A DNA stretch of 64,000 nucleotides from Catellatospora sichuanensis (GCF_007483665.1 NZ_ML660183.1:124001-188000); one strand, 5' to 3'; shown: positions 49,504-58,562, counted from the first letter of the stretch. A program made the numbers and translations. The notes: generated from the sequence alone by a model not told the origin.

Positions 49504-50753
49504 CCGGCACCACCAACGTGCAGGAGGCGTCCGACGCCGGCCTTCTCGCTTGCCTGCATTCCGAAGAATTGAGGCATCACGTCAGAAACGTCCCAGAACT
49601 CGGCTAAAGCCCTGGACCAGTGCGAATCCCGCGAGAAGTCCCGGTTTGCGAGATCAAAGTGTGCAAGCACGTTAACCACTAGATCATCTAGATTCAGTCG
49701 TCTGCACAGATCGAGAGTGTCGAGCGCTTGTCGCCGCGCGAGGCCGTTTCCCCCGATTAGCACATATCCAGTGACCTTGAGGGAAAGTTCCTTTGCTGTC
49801 TGTACGGCGAGCTCGATTCCGGCTACTGTCTGCCGCTTGCCCATCTCGCTAAGTTGGAGATCGGACCCAGACTCGATTCCCAGCTTTATCTGAGTAACTC
49901 CAATAGCGGACAATCGTTCCAATATGGGCCTTTTGCATTTTGCCACGCTTAGTTCGCAGGCAAACTGGCGCTCTGTGCCACGGAAAGCAGCCTCAATGTC
50001 GCGAAAGCGCGCTTCACTCATGGGGAAGATCGCGTCTCCAATCTCGATATAACGAGACTTTCGAGAGGTAAGATCCCTAATGACGGAGTCTATGTTCAGC
50101 TGTCTGGATCCGGTGGACGCACCGAGGCAGAAATTGCAGCCCAGTGGGCAGCCGACATGAGTCATTACGACGTTTGCAACGTCCGCGTTGTCGAGGTCAT
50201 CGATCAGGGGTCTGGCATCTGTGGGTATCGACTCCCCGACGATTTCACCACCGATCCTGTGTTGAACTATGTCGCAAATAGTTGGTGATGCCGAAGCGAG
50301 CAATAGGGCGTCGAAGTCATCCACGAAACGGCCGCGAACCTTGTTAAAGAAGGGACCGACGCCAATGCAATAAACGCCATGGTGCCTTAGCGATCGGGAC
50401 AGCAATGAGGCTACGAATGGATTACCGAGATCTGCCCATGGCGTAAGTGAATCCCCGCCAGCCAGTACTACAACATTGGCGTTCCGTGAAAGGATGCGCT
50501 CAATCGACTCATCGAGAAGCGGCGAGTTTCCATTGAAGAAGGATTCGATAAGGTTTGAGTTCTGGTATAAACCGCTCCAAGGTATCGAGACAGAGGCGTC
50601 GGTCTTGTCGAGGTTCAGAACATGGCTAGTTATGCCAACTTCGGCGAGAAAGCGATGAAGGTAATGCAGCTCCAGTGGTACGCGGTTATTGTGCGATCCG
50701 TACAGCCTCAGGTACGGCGGCTGTACAAGCAGCACGCGTGGCTTGTTAACCAT
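49500..50753 (-). CDS. B12-binding-type radical SAM protein
   Basis: 417 residues from ATG 50753 (GGAGGAG 7 bases upstream). N-terminal 180 residues are a B12-binding-like Rossmann region (LLVQPPYLRLYG, VVVLAGGDSL, but no DxHxxG histidine), then the radical SAM core with CxxxCxxC at Cys202, Cys206, Cys209 (GCPLGCNFC), the GxIxGxGE-like KLGIESGSDLQLSEM and a TGYVLIGGNG strand. These enzymes methylate, isomerise or thio-insert at unactivated carbons. Overlaps its neighbour genes on both sides (8 bases upstream, 4 bases downstream), so it is translated as one unit with them. Confidence 0.85.
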   Translation of the reverse strand: MVNKPRVLLVQPPYLRLYGSHNNRVPLELHYLHRFLAEVGITSHVLNLDKTDASVSIPWSGLYQNSNLIESFFNGNSPLLDESIERILSRNANVVVLAGGDSLTPWADLGNPFVASLLSRSLRHHGVYCIGVGPFFNKVRGRFVDDFDALLLASASPTICDIVQHRIGGEIVGESIPTDARPLIDDLDNADVANVVMTHVGCPLGCNFCLGASTGSRQLNIDSVIRDLTSRKSRYIEIGDAIFPMSEARFRDIEAAFRGTERQFACELSVAKCKRPILERLSAIGVTQIKLGIESGSDLQLSEMGKRQTVAGIELAVQTAKELSLKVTGYVLIGGNGLARRQALDTLDLCRRLNLDDLVVNVLAHFDLANRDFSRDSHWSRALAEFWDVSDVMPQFFGMQASEKAGVGRLLHVGGAG

Positions 50754-51735
50754 TATTCGCCGCTCCTCCTCCACCTTTTGCCCTCGTGAGGGCGATCGCC
50801 AATGGCAACTTTGCGGTAAGAATTGTGACAAAGAACAGCAGTTCGGCGCCTACGAGTACCTGCCCGATCGACGTATTTTCTGGTGTGACGACTTCGCTTC
50901 CGAGCGTCAGGAATACGCTGAGACTGTAGTACAAAGCATTGCTGGAGTCGGCTAAGAATGTGCTGCCCATGTCGTTCGCAAAGTGCACGTAGAGGATGGC
51001 AAAGCAAATAACTGCCTGAGCTGGAGCGGTCGGAAATAGGGCAAACCAGCGAATCGGGTCTTGGACCAGCAAGAAATGTCCGTCTTTATCGCGATGCTTA
51101 GATGGATTAATCAACAAATCCCTCAGGGTGGCGACCAGTAGGTCCCAGAGTCCATAGATCGCTATAGCGACGAACGCGATGCTGCTCGCAGGTTTGGCTA
51201 AGTATAGCGCTAGTGCTTCGATTCCTATAACTAGGACTAGATAGCCATCGATAATGACGCGGGTCCAAAATATTCGTCTAGCGCTACTGCGGAGATAAGG
51301 AAATACAAACCGCCGCATCCATGTCATCGGGAGCGGCGCAGCCAGCAGGTTCACTAGCCCGATAAGGACGTACATGAGCGGTGATGACACGTTTCTTAAC
51401 CGCATGAAGGCATCCGGTGCCAATGGCAACGCGGTTGCCTTGTCATTACTTGTTACGTCGGCCTGGTCCGCGTCGGCGGGGGTGGCTCCCGCTGCCTCGT
51501 CCGGCTCGGCGCGCTCTGGCTGTGGGTCCGCGTCGGCGGGGGTGGCTCCCGCTGCCTCGTCCGGCTCGGCGCGCTCTGGCTGTGGGTCCGCGTCGGCGGG
51601 GGTGGCTCCCGCTGCCTCGTCCGGCTCGGCGCGCTCTGGCTGTGGGTCCGCGTCGGCCTGGGCGGCGTCGGCCTGCCGTGGGTCTCCGTCAGCCCGGTCG
51701 GCCTGGTTGGCGGGCTGCTCTGTCGCCTGGGACAT
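50746..51735 (-). CDS. Channel-like membrane protein with three exact N-terminal repeats
   Basis: 329 residues from ATG 51735 (ATG at 51777 also in frame). The cytoplasmic N-terminus holds three perfect 20-residue repeats (ADADPQPERAEPDEAAGATP). After residue about 120 it has five or six membrane segments (LMYVLIGLVNLLAAPLPM, VIIDGYLVLVIGIEALALYL, FVAIAIYGLWDLLVATL, AVICFAILYVHF) and a last pair that frames FLTLGSEVVTP, which looks like the pore loop of two-transmembrane ion channels but with TLGSEV instead of TxGYGD. First gene of the operon. Could be a ligand-gated or effector pore; no experimental homologue is known to me. Confidence 0.75.
   Translation of the reverse strand: MSQATEQPANQADRADGDPRQADAAQADADPQPERAEPDEAAGATPADADPQPERAEPDEAAGATPADADPQPERAEPDEAAGATPADADQADVTSNDKATALPLAPDAFMRLRNVSSPLMYVLIGLVNLLAAPLPMTWMRRFVFPYLRSSARRIFWTRVIIDGYLVLVIGIEALALYLAKPASSIAFVAIAIYGLWDLLVATLRDLLINPSKHRDKDGHFLLVQDPIRWFALFPTAPAQAVICFAILYVHFANDMGSTFLADSSNALYYSLSVFLTLGSEVVTPENTSIGQVLVGAELLFFVTILTAKLPLAIALTRAKGGGGAANNG
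51466..51660. repeat. Three 60-base tandem repeats
   Basis: Units 51481-51540, 51541-51600 and 51601-51660 are base-identical except for the final three bases of the third; the 15 bases before 51481 repeat the end of a unit. They are in frame and encode the acidic Pro/Ala repeats of the channel-like protein. Confidence 0.95.
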
Positions 51736-51777
51736 GACGTACGCTCGCAATGCCGGAATCGATGGTTCTCGAAGCAT

Positions 51778-52131
51778 ACGAATCCGTTGCCTGGCGCGCC
51801 AGGCACCGATTGGTCTTTGTCCAAAGCGGAACGCACGTTGCTCGCTCCGCCTGTCGAACCGGGGTCATCCGTGTGACCGTTGCGCCTCCGGCACCGCCTA
51901 CGTTCGGTCGCCGGCATAGCTCCCTCCCGGTCGTCAACTGTGAATGATCTTTATCGTGCGTATGAGTTGTCGGGGGTCTAGCCCTGTCGCCCGGGTGTTC
52001 TTTAGGGCGTCCGACGATGGTGATGCTCGTATCGAGCACTTCTGCCACATCGCGAAGGGTGCGGCGAGGGCTTGTCGGCCGCCGGCGCTTCGAACTGTGC
52101 GACTGGCTGCCTGGCCGGCCACCGGCCCGGT
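51778..52131. other. 354-base stretch without a convincing gene
   Basis: The right edge of the low-GC island. Minus-strand sequence contains a phrase like TLRDVAEVLDTSITIVGR, which resembles a helix-turn-helix, but without a start, end or extended similarity. Nothing else is seen. Confidence 0.35.
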
Positions 52132-52803
52132 TCAGCGGCGCACGCGGCGGGCGAGCGCGCTCTTGGCGCTGGCCACGCCCTTGATGATCGCCTGTTCGGC
52201 GGGGTGCATCCGGTCGAGCAGCAGCGCCGCGTTGTACGCCGCCTCGTCCGGGCCGACCGTGGGGATCGCCTCCCACATCTCCATCGCCGCGACCAGCCCT
52301 GCCAGCACCGCGTAGTGGGCGTCGGCCGGCGGCTGGCGGCGGCCCGGCGGATCACGCAGCACGCCCAGCATCAGCGAGCGCGGCCGGGCGGCGACGAACG
52401 GGTTGACCGCCACCAGGCGGCTCTGCCTGCCGAGCACCCCGCGCTGGATCTCCTCGATCACCGCCTGCTTCTTGAGCCGCTCGGCGATCAGCAGGTACAG
52501 GTCCTCGCGCAGGTAGTCGATCCATGATGCGGCGTGGTGCGTGACGGGTTCCTGCGCGGCGACCTTGCCGAGCACCTGGTCGAGGACCGGGTCGCCGGTG
52601 AAGGTGGGGGTGGTGCGCACGATCACCGCGCCCTCGTCCAGGGCGATGGCGCGCTGCCAGCCGAGCTCGATCAGCACGGCGGCGGCCAGCCCGAGACCGA
52701 ACACCTCGTCGCCCGCGTGCCGTTTGCCGGTGTATTCGTGGTGGCCGATGAGAAAGAGTTCGTCGGCCACGGCGAACCTGTCCGAGACGGAGAAAGTCGA
52801 CAT
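52132..52803 (-). CDS. GPP34 (Golgi phosphoprotein 3-like) family protein
   Basis: 223 residues from ATG 52803. LADELFLIGHHEYTGK (about 12-27 region), LGLAAAVLIELGWQRAIALDEGAV, the phosphoinositide-binding-type middle with WIDYLREDLYLLIAERLKKQAV and RPRSLMLGVLRDPPGRRQPP, then a helical tail (MHPAEQAIIKGVASAKSALA). GPP34 proteins in eukaryotes bind PI4P at the Golgi; actinobacterial members are widespread, cytosolic or membrane-associated and of unknown function. It is the intact member of a set with two broken copies (32968, 38328) and one divergent copy (61330). Upstream of the permease gene on the opposite strand. Confidence 0.88.
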   Translation of the reverse strand: MSTFSVSDRFAVADELFLIGHHEYTGKRHAGDEVFGLGLAAAVLIELGWQRAIALDEGAVIVRTTPTFTGDPVLDQVLGKVAAQEPVTHHAASWIDYLREDLYLLIAERLKKQAVIEEIQRGVLGRQSRLVAVNPFVAARPRSLMLGVLRDPPGRRQPPADAHYAVLAGLVAAMEMWEAIPTVGPDEAAYNAALLLDRMHPAEQAIIKGVASAKSALARRVRR

Positions 52804-52946
52804 GGGGGTCCTAGATGATCACTGCTCGGCGGGGGGTCGTTTCCGCATGCCGCGACGCATGCTCTCGTCTGTGCAAATTGGAAAGGTTAGTGGACTTCGC
52901 CGATCCGTTCAACAGGGGATCCATCGATGGTGACGGACTTCATTAA

Positions 52947-52965
52947 CAATGCATTGCATGCATTG
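52947..52965. promoter_or_regulatory. Candidate operator upstream of the amino-acid permease
   Basis: CAATGCA and TGCATTG are exact reverse complements around 5 bases, 65 bases before the permease start. In an AT-rich spot between divergent genes; a binding site for a dimeric regulator is likely. Confidence 0.45.
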
Positions 52966-53029
52966 ATCCATGTACCTGCACGCATTACTATGCACCGACC
53001 GTTCACCCCGAAACAGGACTAGAGGAACC

Positions 53030-54535
53030 ATGACCACCTCTGAACAGACACGGGGAGCCGCGATCCCCTCGGGCGCCTCAGGCCCCCTGCCGCCGATGCT
53101 GGCCCCCGCCGACCTCGGCCTCGCCCGCCGCCGCCTGAGCACCAGCTCACTGGTCTTCTTCACCGTCTCAGCCAGCGCCCCGATGACCGTCCTCGCCGGC
53201 GGCGTCGTCGCGACGTTCGCCGTCACCGGCTCGATCGGTGTGCCGCTGGCGTTCCCGATCGTCGCCGCCGCGCTCGCGCTGTTCGCCGTCGGCTACGCCG
53301 CGATGAGCCGCCACGTCGTCAACGCGGGCGTGTTCTACGCCTACGTGTCACAGGGACTCGGTGGGGCGCTGGGGGTCGGCGCCTCGTTCGTGGCCCTGCT
53401 GGCATACAACGCCATCCAGATCGGCCTCTACGGCCTGTTCGGCGCGGCACTCGGCGGGTTCGTCGAGGCCAACGGCGGCCCGGCACTCGCCTGGTGGGTA
53501 TGGGCACTGGCCGCGCTCGCCCTGGTCGCGATCCTGGGCCTGCTGCGCGTCGACCTCAACGCCAAGGTCCTCGCCGTGCTGCTCATCGCCGAGGTCGCCG
53601 CCGTCGTCCTGTTCGACTTCGGCGCGCTCACCAACCCCGCCGGCGGCGCGATCACCTTCGACGGCCTCGACCCGGGCAACCTGTTCGGCCCTGCCATCGG
53701 CGGCGTGCTCGCGTTCACGGTCGCCGCGTTCGCGGGCTTCGAAAGCGCCGGCGACTACGCCGAGGAGGCCAAGGACCCCCGCCGCACGGTGGCCCGGGCC
53801 CTGTACGTCGCCATCGCCATCACCGGTGTGCTGTACGCGCTGTCGGCGTGGGCGCTGACCGTCGGCGCCGGCCCCGACAACGTCGTCGCCCAGGCCCAGG
53901 ACCCCGCCGCGGGGCTGCCGTTCTCGCTGATGGCCGCACACTTCGGCGACACCGTCGCCAACATCGCGAACCTGCTCCTGCTCACCAGCGTGTTCGCCGC
54001 GCTGCTGTCGTTCCACAACACCGTCGCCCGGTACCTGTTCGCCGCCGGACGTGAGAAGGTGCTGCCCGCCGCGCTGGCCCGCACCGGCCGGCGCACCTCC
54101 GCGCCGTTCGTGGGATCGCTGCTGCAGACGATCCTGGCCGTGATCGTCGTGGCCGTGTTCGCCGCGCTCGGCCGCGACCCGGTGATCGAGCTGTTCACCT
54201 GGCTGTCCTACGTCTCCGCCGTCGGCCTGCTCGTGCTGATGGTCGGCACGTCCGTCGCCGTGCTGGCCTACCTGAACCGGCACTCCGGCGCCGAGACGCT
54301 CTGGCAGCGCACCATCGCCCCGGTGCTGGCCACCCTCGCCCTCGGCGCGATCACCGTCATGACGATCGTGAACTCCGACGCGATGCTGGGCGCCGAGGCC
54401 GACTCGCCGCTGCGCTACATCCTGCCGGGCCTGGTCGGCGTCGCCATCGTGCTCGGCGCCGCCTGGGGCCTGGTGCTGCGCTCGACGAAGCCCGCCGTGT
54501 ACGAGCGGATCGGCAAGGGCGGCCCCGCGGAATGA
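53030..54535 (+). CDS. APC family amino-acid/amine permease
   Basis: 501 residues from ATG 53030 (AGAGGAAC upstream). About 12 membrane segments of the APC superfamily: first segment SLVFFTVSASAPMTVLAGGV with the conserved G-rich unwound helix, sixth segment FTVAAFAGFESAGDYAEEAKDPRRTV (the FxGFE motif of the substrate site), and RYLFAAGREKVLP(A)ALA. Import of amino acids or polyamines driven by protons. Divergent from GPP34; convergent with the copper amine oxidase, with a shared strong terminator between them, which fits amine uptake followed by oxidation. Confidence 0.88.
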   Translation: MTTSEQTRGAAIPSGASGPLPPMLAPADLGLARRRLSTSSLVFFTVSASAPMTVLAGGVVATFAVTGSIGVPLAFPIVAAALALFAVGYAAMSRHVVNAGVFYAYVSQGLGGALGVGASFVALLAYNAIQIGLYGLFGAALGGFVEANGGPALAWWVWALAALALVAILGLLRVDLNAKVLAVLLIAEVAAVVLFDFGALTNPAGGAITFDGLDPGNLFGPAIGGVLAFTVAAFAGFESAGDYAEEAKDPRRTVARALYVAIAITGVLYALSAWALTVGAGPDNVVAQAQDPAAGLPFSLMAAHFGDTVANIANLLLLTSVFAALLSFHNTVARYLFAAGREKVLPAALARTGRRTSAPFVGSLLQTILAVIVVAVFAALGRDPVIELFTWLSYVSAVGLLVLMVGTSVAVLAYLNRHSGAETLWQRTIAPVLATLALGAITVMTIVNSDAMLGAEADSPLRYILPGLVGVAIVLGAAWGLVLRSTKPAVYERIGKGGPAE

Positions 54536-54561
54536 ACCGCCCCCACGGGGGCACAGATGTG

Positions 54562-54603
54562 AAAGGTGGGGCGGACGCCGAAGCGTCCGCCCCACCTTTT
54601 GCC
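54562..54603. terminator. Bidirectional terminator between permease and amine oxidase
   Basis: AAAGGTGGGGCGGACG and CGTCCGCCCCACCTTT are exact reverse complements (16-base stem, 6-base loop), flanked by A and T on the two ends, so it works for both convergent genes. It is the clearest intrinsic terminator in the window. Confidence 0.9.
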
Positions 54604-54607
54604 CTGC

Positions 54608-56575
54608 TCAGGAGCAGCAGCTACTGTCCCCCTCGGCCGCGGGCGAGGCGCAGTGCGACGCCGTCGACGCGGGCACGTCCAGGGTCGGGTTGCGGTCGAA
54701 GAAACCGACCGGCTTGAGCGTGAACCCGGCCCGGTCCACCGGCATCACCGGCCAGTCCTCGGTACGCAGGAAGTGCGTCAACCCGAACGTGTGCCACAGC
54801 ACGATGTCGGCGCCCTGCAGGTCACGGTCCTGCGCCGTCCACGCGGGCAGCCCCGCCCCGCCGACGTGCTGGTTCGGCAGGTCACCCGACGGGTAGCGCT
54901 CGGCCGGGTCGTACTGCGTCACCCACAGGTGGTGCGTCGCGAATGCGGCCCGCTGCGAGATCGACGCCGCCGGGTCCGCGGCCAGCACCGGCTGGCCCTG
55001 CGGGTACAGGGCGTAGCCGACCGGCCCGCCAACCCGGTTGTGCTTGGTCGGGTTCACCACGTGCCACGCCCGGGCGCTGGCGGGCTCGGCCATCCTCGCT
55101 CCCTGCGACTCCCGCTCCACCGGCGTCACGCGCTTGGTGAACGCGTTGCCGTACGGGTTGTCCGGGCCGATCGGCAGCCGCTGCAACTGCACCTCGTTGA
55201 CCGAGTTGACGACACCGTCGACGGTCATGTCCAGCCGCGCACACCACAGGTGCTGGTGGTACGGCCCGCCCAGCCCCGGCGCGACCTCGTCGGCCCACGG
55301 GCTGCCCGCCACGTACGCCGACGTGAACATCACGCCCGTCGCCTTGCACTCCAGCTCGATGGCGCCGTCCAGGTACAGGTACCAGTAGAAGCCGTAGTCG
55401 TAGTTGCCGACCGTCACGAACGACGAGATCACCAGCCGCCGCTGCCGGCGGGTCTCCGACGAGCCGGTGAACAGATCGGTGTGCTTCCACAGCACCCCGA
55501 AGTCCTCCTCGTGCATGCAGATCGCGTTCGGCCGCGTCTGCGGCTCCCCCAGGTCGTCGGCGATCACCGCGTCGAAGTAGTGGATCTCGCCGAGGCAGTC
55601 GCAGCCCAGCTGCAGGGCGTTGACCTGCGCGCCGAGGCTGTACTCGCCCGCGTCGAAGTAGTTCTGCCACCACCGCGCCGGCGACGGGTCGGCGTACGGC
55701 ACCACCATCTCGGCGATGCTCGCCCGGTAGACCACGTCACGGCCGTGCAGCGACAACTGGTGCAGGGTCAGGCCCTCGCGGGCGTCGAACCCGATCCGGA
55801 ACCGCCACCCCTCCCAGCTGACCACGTCGTCGTCGACGGTGAAGCTCGGCCCTTCCGGCTGGGTGATCTCGATCGGCTTCAGCGTGGTGCGCAACGGGCC
55901 GACATACTCCGGGTCGTCGTGGTTGTGCTCCTCCGACGGCACCGGCAGCAGCACGTCGTCGATCAGCTCGATGACACGCCGCTGCGTCAGGTCGACGTAG
56001 GCCACCAGGCCGTCGACCGGATGTGCCCACGGGTGATCGGTCTCGCGGTGGCGTACGAACGACAGCACCCGCACCATCCGCCGACCCTGCTCGTCCGGCT
56101 TGGTCGCCGCACCCGCCGACAGCGGGCACGGGCACACCAGATCCAGGTCGGTGATGCCACGCCGCGCCATCGCCGCCTGCCAGCCCGCATCCGCCTTGAC
56201 GATCTCGTCGGCGGCGATGTACTCCTCCAGCATGATCGCCGGCTGCCCGTCCACGAGCGGATCCAGCTGCCGCTGCCGGTCCACCTCACCCTTGGTCAGC
56301 GACACCACCGTGTCGGTGGCCACCCCGGTCGCGACGTCCAACAGGATCGCCCGGGCCCGCCGCGGCACCAGCGCACCGCCGGTGTCGAGCACGTCGCCCT
56401 TGGCCGGCTCCTCCAGACCCACATACGTGAACCTGGTGCTCTCGGCAACCAGGCCCGCGGCGCTCAACACGGCACGGACCTGCCGGATCTCCTCGGCACC
56501 GAGCCGGGCCAGCGGGTGGACACCGGCCGGGTCAGGCCGCTGCGAACCTATCTGGTGCAACGCTGAAGAACTCAT
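54608..56575 (-). CDS. Copper-containing primary-amine oxidase
   Basis: 655 residues. Family hallmarks: catalytic base region YFDAGEYSLG with Asp308, the topaquinone precursor Tyr392 in VGNYDYGFYW (T-x-x-N-Y-D/E pattern), the copper histidines in YHQHLWCARLD and a late His (HFLRTEDWPVMPV), and a C-terminus ending in Cys-rich DSSCCS. Such enzymes turn primary amines into aldehydes with release of ammonia and hydrogen peroxide; the Tyr is converted to TPQ by copper and oxygen without help. No secretion signal, so probably cytosolic. Convergent with the amino-acid permease, a plausible source of substrate. Confidence 0.93.
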   Translation of the reverse strand: MSSSALHQIGSQRPDPAGVHPLARLGAEEIRQVRAVLSAAGLVAESTRFTYVGLEEPAKGDVLDTGGALVPRRARAILLDVATGVATDTVVSLTKGEVDRQRQLDPLVDGQPAIMLEEYIAADEIVKADAGWQAAMARRGITDLDLVCPCPLSAGAATKPDEQGRRMVRVLSFVRHRETDHPWAHPVDGLVAYVDLTQRRVIELIDDVLLPVPSEEHNHDDPEYVGPLRTTLKPIEITQPEGPSFTVDDDVVSWEGWRFRIGFDAREGLTLHQLSLHGRDVVYRASIAEMVVPYADPSPARWWQNYFDAGEYSLGAQVNALQLGCDCLGEIHYFDAVIADDLGEPQTRPNAICMHEEDFGVLWKHTDLFTGSSETRRQRRLVISSFVTVGNYDYGFYWYLYLDGAIELECKATGVMFTSAYVAGSPWADEVAPGLGGPYHQHLWCARLDMTVDGVVNSVNEVQLQRLPIGPDNPYGNAFTKRVTPVERESQGARMAEPASARAWHVVNPTKHNRVGGPVGYALYPQGQPVLAADPAASISQRAAFATHHLWVTQYDPAERYPSGDLPNQHVGGAGLPAWTAQDRDLQGADIVLWHTFGLTHFLRTEDWPVMPVDRAGFTLKPVGFFDRNPTLDVPASTASHCASPAAEGDSSCCS

Positions 56576-56712
56576 CAGAACACGCCTCTTTCATCGACAA
56601 TCTCGCACACGCGAACATCCTGATCGCAGTAAAGTCCAATGTCGAGCCCGGACATCACACGACGGTGATCAATGCCGGGCGACGGCGCCGGCGAGCGAGC
56701 GGAGTCACGGCA

Positions 56713-57237
56713 GTGTTCGAGTTCCAGCCCACCCTGACCGGCGAACTCGTCCACGTCCGGCCCCTGCGGGCGGCAGACTTCGTCGACCTGTACGCGGTGG
56801 CCGCCGATCCGCTGCTGTGGGCACAGCATCCTCAGCAGGACCGTCACCAGCAGGACGTCTTCCGGCGGTTCTTCCTCGACGCGCTGTCCTCCGGCGGCGC
56901 GCTCGCGGTCGTCGACGCTGTTGACCGCCGCGTCATCGGAACGTCCCGCTACCACGGCCACGACCCGCAGCGCCGCGAGATCGAGATCGGCTGGACCTTC
57001 CTCGCCCGGTCCCACTGGGGCGGCGCCTACAACGGCGAACTCAAGCGCCTGATGCTTCGCCACGCCTTCCGGTTCGTCGACACCGTCGTCTTCCTCATCG
57101 GGCCGACGAACCTGCGCTCGCAGCGGGCGGTGGAGAAGATCGGCGGGGTGCGCGCGGGGACGAGACCGGACGCGAGCGGCTCACCCAGCGTGGTCTACCG
57201 GATCGCGTCCCACGACCGGCCCGAGGCCGCGCCGTGA
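56713..57237 (+). CDS. GNAT acetyltransferase, RimJ/RimL type
   Basis: 174 residues from GTG 56713 (CGGAG 9 bases upstream). LVHVRPLRAADFVDLYAVAA opening, VIGTSRYHGHDPQRREIEIG, the motif A variant WTFLARSHWGGAYNGELKRL, and motif B FLIGPTNLRSQRAVEKIGGV. The 'WGxGYAxEA' RimJ/RimL loop is replaced by WGGAYNGEL. Acetylates an N-terminal or side-chain amine, perhaps of a ribosomal protein or a small molecule. Divergent from the amine oxidase gene with 137 bases between. Confidence 0.85.
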   Translation: MFEFQPTLTGELVHVRPLRAADFVDLYAVAADPLLWAQHPQQDRHQQDVFRRFFLDALSSGGALAVVDAVDRRVIGTSRYHGHDPQRREIEIGWTFLARSHWGGAYNGELKRLMLRHAFRFVDTVVFLIGPTNLRSQRAVEKIGGVRAGTRPDASGSPSVVYRIASHDRPEAAP

Positions 57238-57375
57238 GCTCCCCCACTCCGGCACCGACGACGTGAACACAATCAGGCGACCAGCGCGTAGACACCCGCA
57301 CCATGGCCGCACGAGCACGGACATCGCGGGCCAGTCAATGTGCCCGGGTCACGTCGGGCAGGCACCCGCGAGCAC

Positions 57376-58446
57376 TCAGAAGGGAGCCGGACCGTTTCGC
57401 AGGTTCAGGCGGTCGTAGATCGCGCGCAGCCACGGCAGCCGGACCTCGGGCAGCCGGGCCAGCGTGAACAGGAACAGACTCCGGTCCAGGTGGAAGGTCC
57501 GTGCCGTCGGCAGCGGCGCGGGCGGGTAGTCGCGATGGATCTCGTCACGCAGCGAGCCACCTCCCTGGACGATCCTGCGGTCGCGGTCGCGGTGAAAGGC
57601 CAGAAACGCCCACGTGTCCCAGGCGAGCGGCACGGCAGTGACCGCCCCGACCTGCGGCCAGTGCTCGCCGGTCTGCGGATGCTGCGGCACCAGCGCGATG
57701 TCAGCCGACACCGCGGGCAGGCCCGGTCCGGCCAGGGCCAGCGCCCGGGCCGCCGGTCCCGGTGGCAGCAGCACGTCGAGCGCTCCACGGAATGCGTCGG
57801 CGACCGGGCCGTCCGGAACGATCACCGGGGCCCCGCCGGATGCGGCCAGCAGCTGGGCCAGCGCGACCGCGGCGGCGGCCTCCCACCGCGAGTCCCAGCG
57901 GCCGTCCGGCTGAACCGGAGGCGTTCCGGGCCTGCAGCGCCGTAGCGTCTCCCAGCCGAGCGGCGGGTCGGTCGCCGGTTCGCCGGGGACGCTGCGGACC
58001 ACCCGTGGGTCCAGCCACACGGCCTGCCAGCACTCGCAGTCGTCGACGTAGGTCGCCACCGCAGTGCCGCACTGTGCACAGGCCACGTTGGGTCCGGCCC
58101 CGCCGTTCAGCCCTAAGCAGCCGACCAGGCGGTCCGGTATGAAGACGGTCCCACGGACGTCGCCGGACGCGACCGCGACGGCACCCGCCGGCCCGTACGG
58201 CACGGAATACACCGGTGCGTACACACCCCGCGCGGCTGCCTCGACCTCACCGACCTCGGCCCAGGGGTGGAACGGCGGCCCGTAGGCGTAGGGGCGCACC
58301 GCGTAGGTTCCGGGCTCCATCAGCACGCCGAGCAGTTCGTGACCGGAATGCGGGTTGACGTGGGCGTCGGCGTGGGCGGGAAGCGGAACGCGCGCCACCG
58401 GCACCGTGAGCGTGGCACCACAGCACGCACATGCGAACACCGTCAT
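57376..58446 (-). CDS. Hypothetical protein with zinc-knuckle motifs, 356 aa
   Basis: ATG at 58446. Starts with FACACCGATLTVPVARVPLP (CxCC) and later has CAQCGTAVATYVDDCECWQ; four or more cysteines could bind zinc or iron. The middle is a beta-rich part with GPAGAVAVASGDVRG and GPNVACAQ, the C-terminal half has an alternating LLAASGGAPVIVPDGPVADAF and a Trp/Asp-rich end with AWDTWAFLAFHRDRDRRIVQG. Similar long proteins with unknown role occur in streptomycetes. No signal peptide. Not in an operon with an enzyme. Confidence 0.65.
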   Translation of the reverse strand: MTVFACACCGATLTVPVARVPLPAHADAHVNPHSGHELLGVLMEPGTYAVRPYAYGPPFHPWAEVGEVEAAARGVYAPVYSVPYGPAGAVAVASGDVRGTVFIPDRLVGCLGLNGGAGPNVACAQCGTAVATYVDDCECWQAVWLDPRVVRSVPGEPATDPPLGWETLRRCRPGTPPVQPDGRWDSRWEAAAAVALAQLLAASGGAPVIVPDGPVADAFRGALDVLLPPGPAARALALAGPGLPAVSADIALVPQHPQTGEHWPQVGAVTAVPLAWDTWAFLAFHRDRDRRIVQGGGSLRDEIHRDYPPAPLPTARTFHLDRSLFLFTLARLPEVRLPWLRAIYDRLNLRNGPAPF

Positions 58447-58562
58447 GCCGACACCCCCGTACCTCACCCGGCCACCGCAGGGACTGCCGTGTCCGGGCCC
58501 TCGCCCAGATGTTCATCATGTCCAGCGGGTCAACCCGAATTCGAGGGCCCAGTGGACGGATG

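Noticed and set aside
49500-50831. Radical SAM start at 50831
   Set aside because: The GGAGGAG ribosome binding site and the B12-type strand point to ATG 50753; the extra residues would overlap the upstream gene by more than 80 bases.
51934-52122. A helix-turn-helix gene between the channel-like gene and GPP34
   Set aside because: Only a short phrase resembles an HTH; no start, length or second conserved segment supports it.
54566-56566. 666-codon open frame on the plus strand
   Set aside because: Antisense to the amine oxidase gene with Arg/His/Val-rich, non-protein-like translation; a normal shadow of high-GC codon bias.
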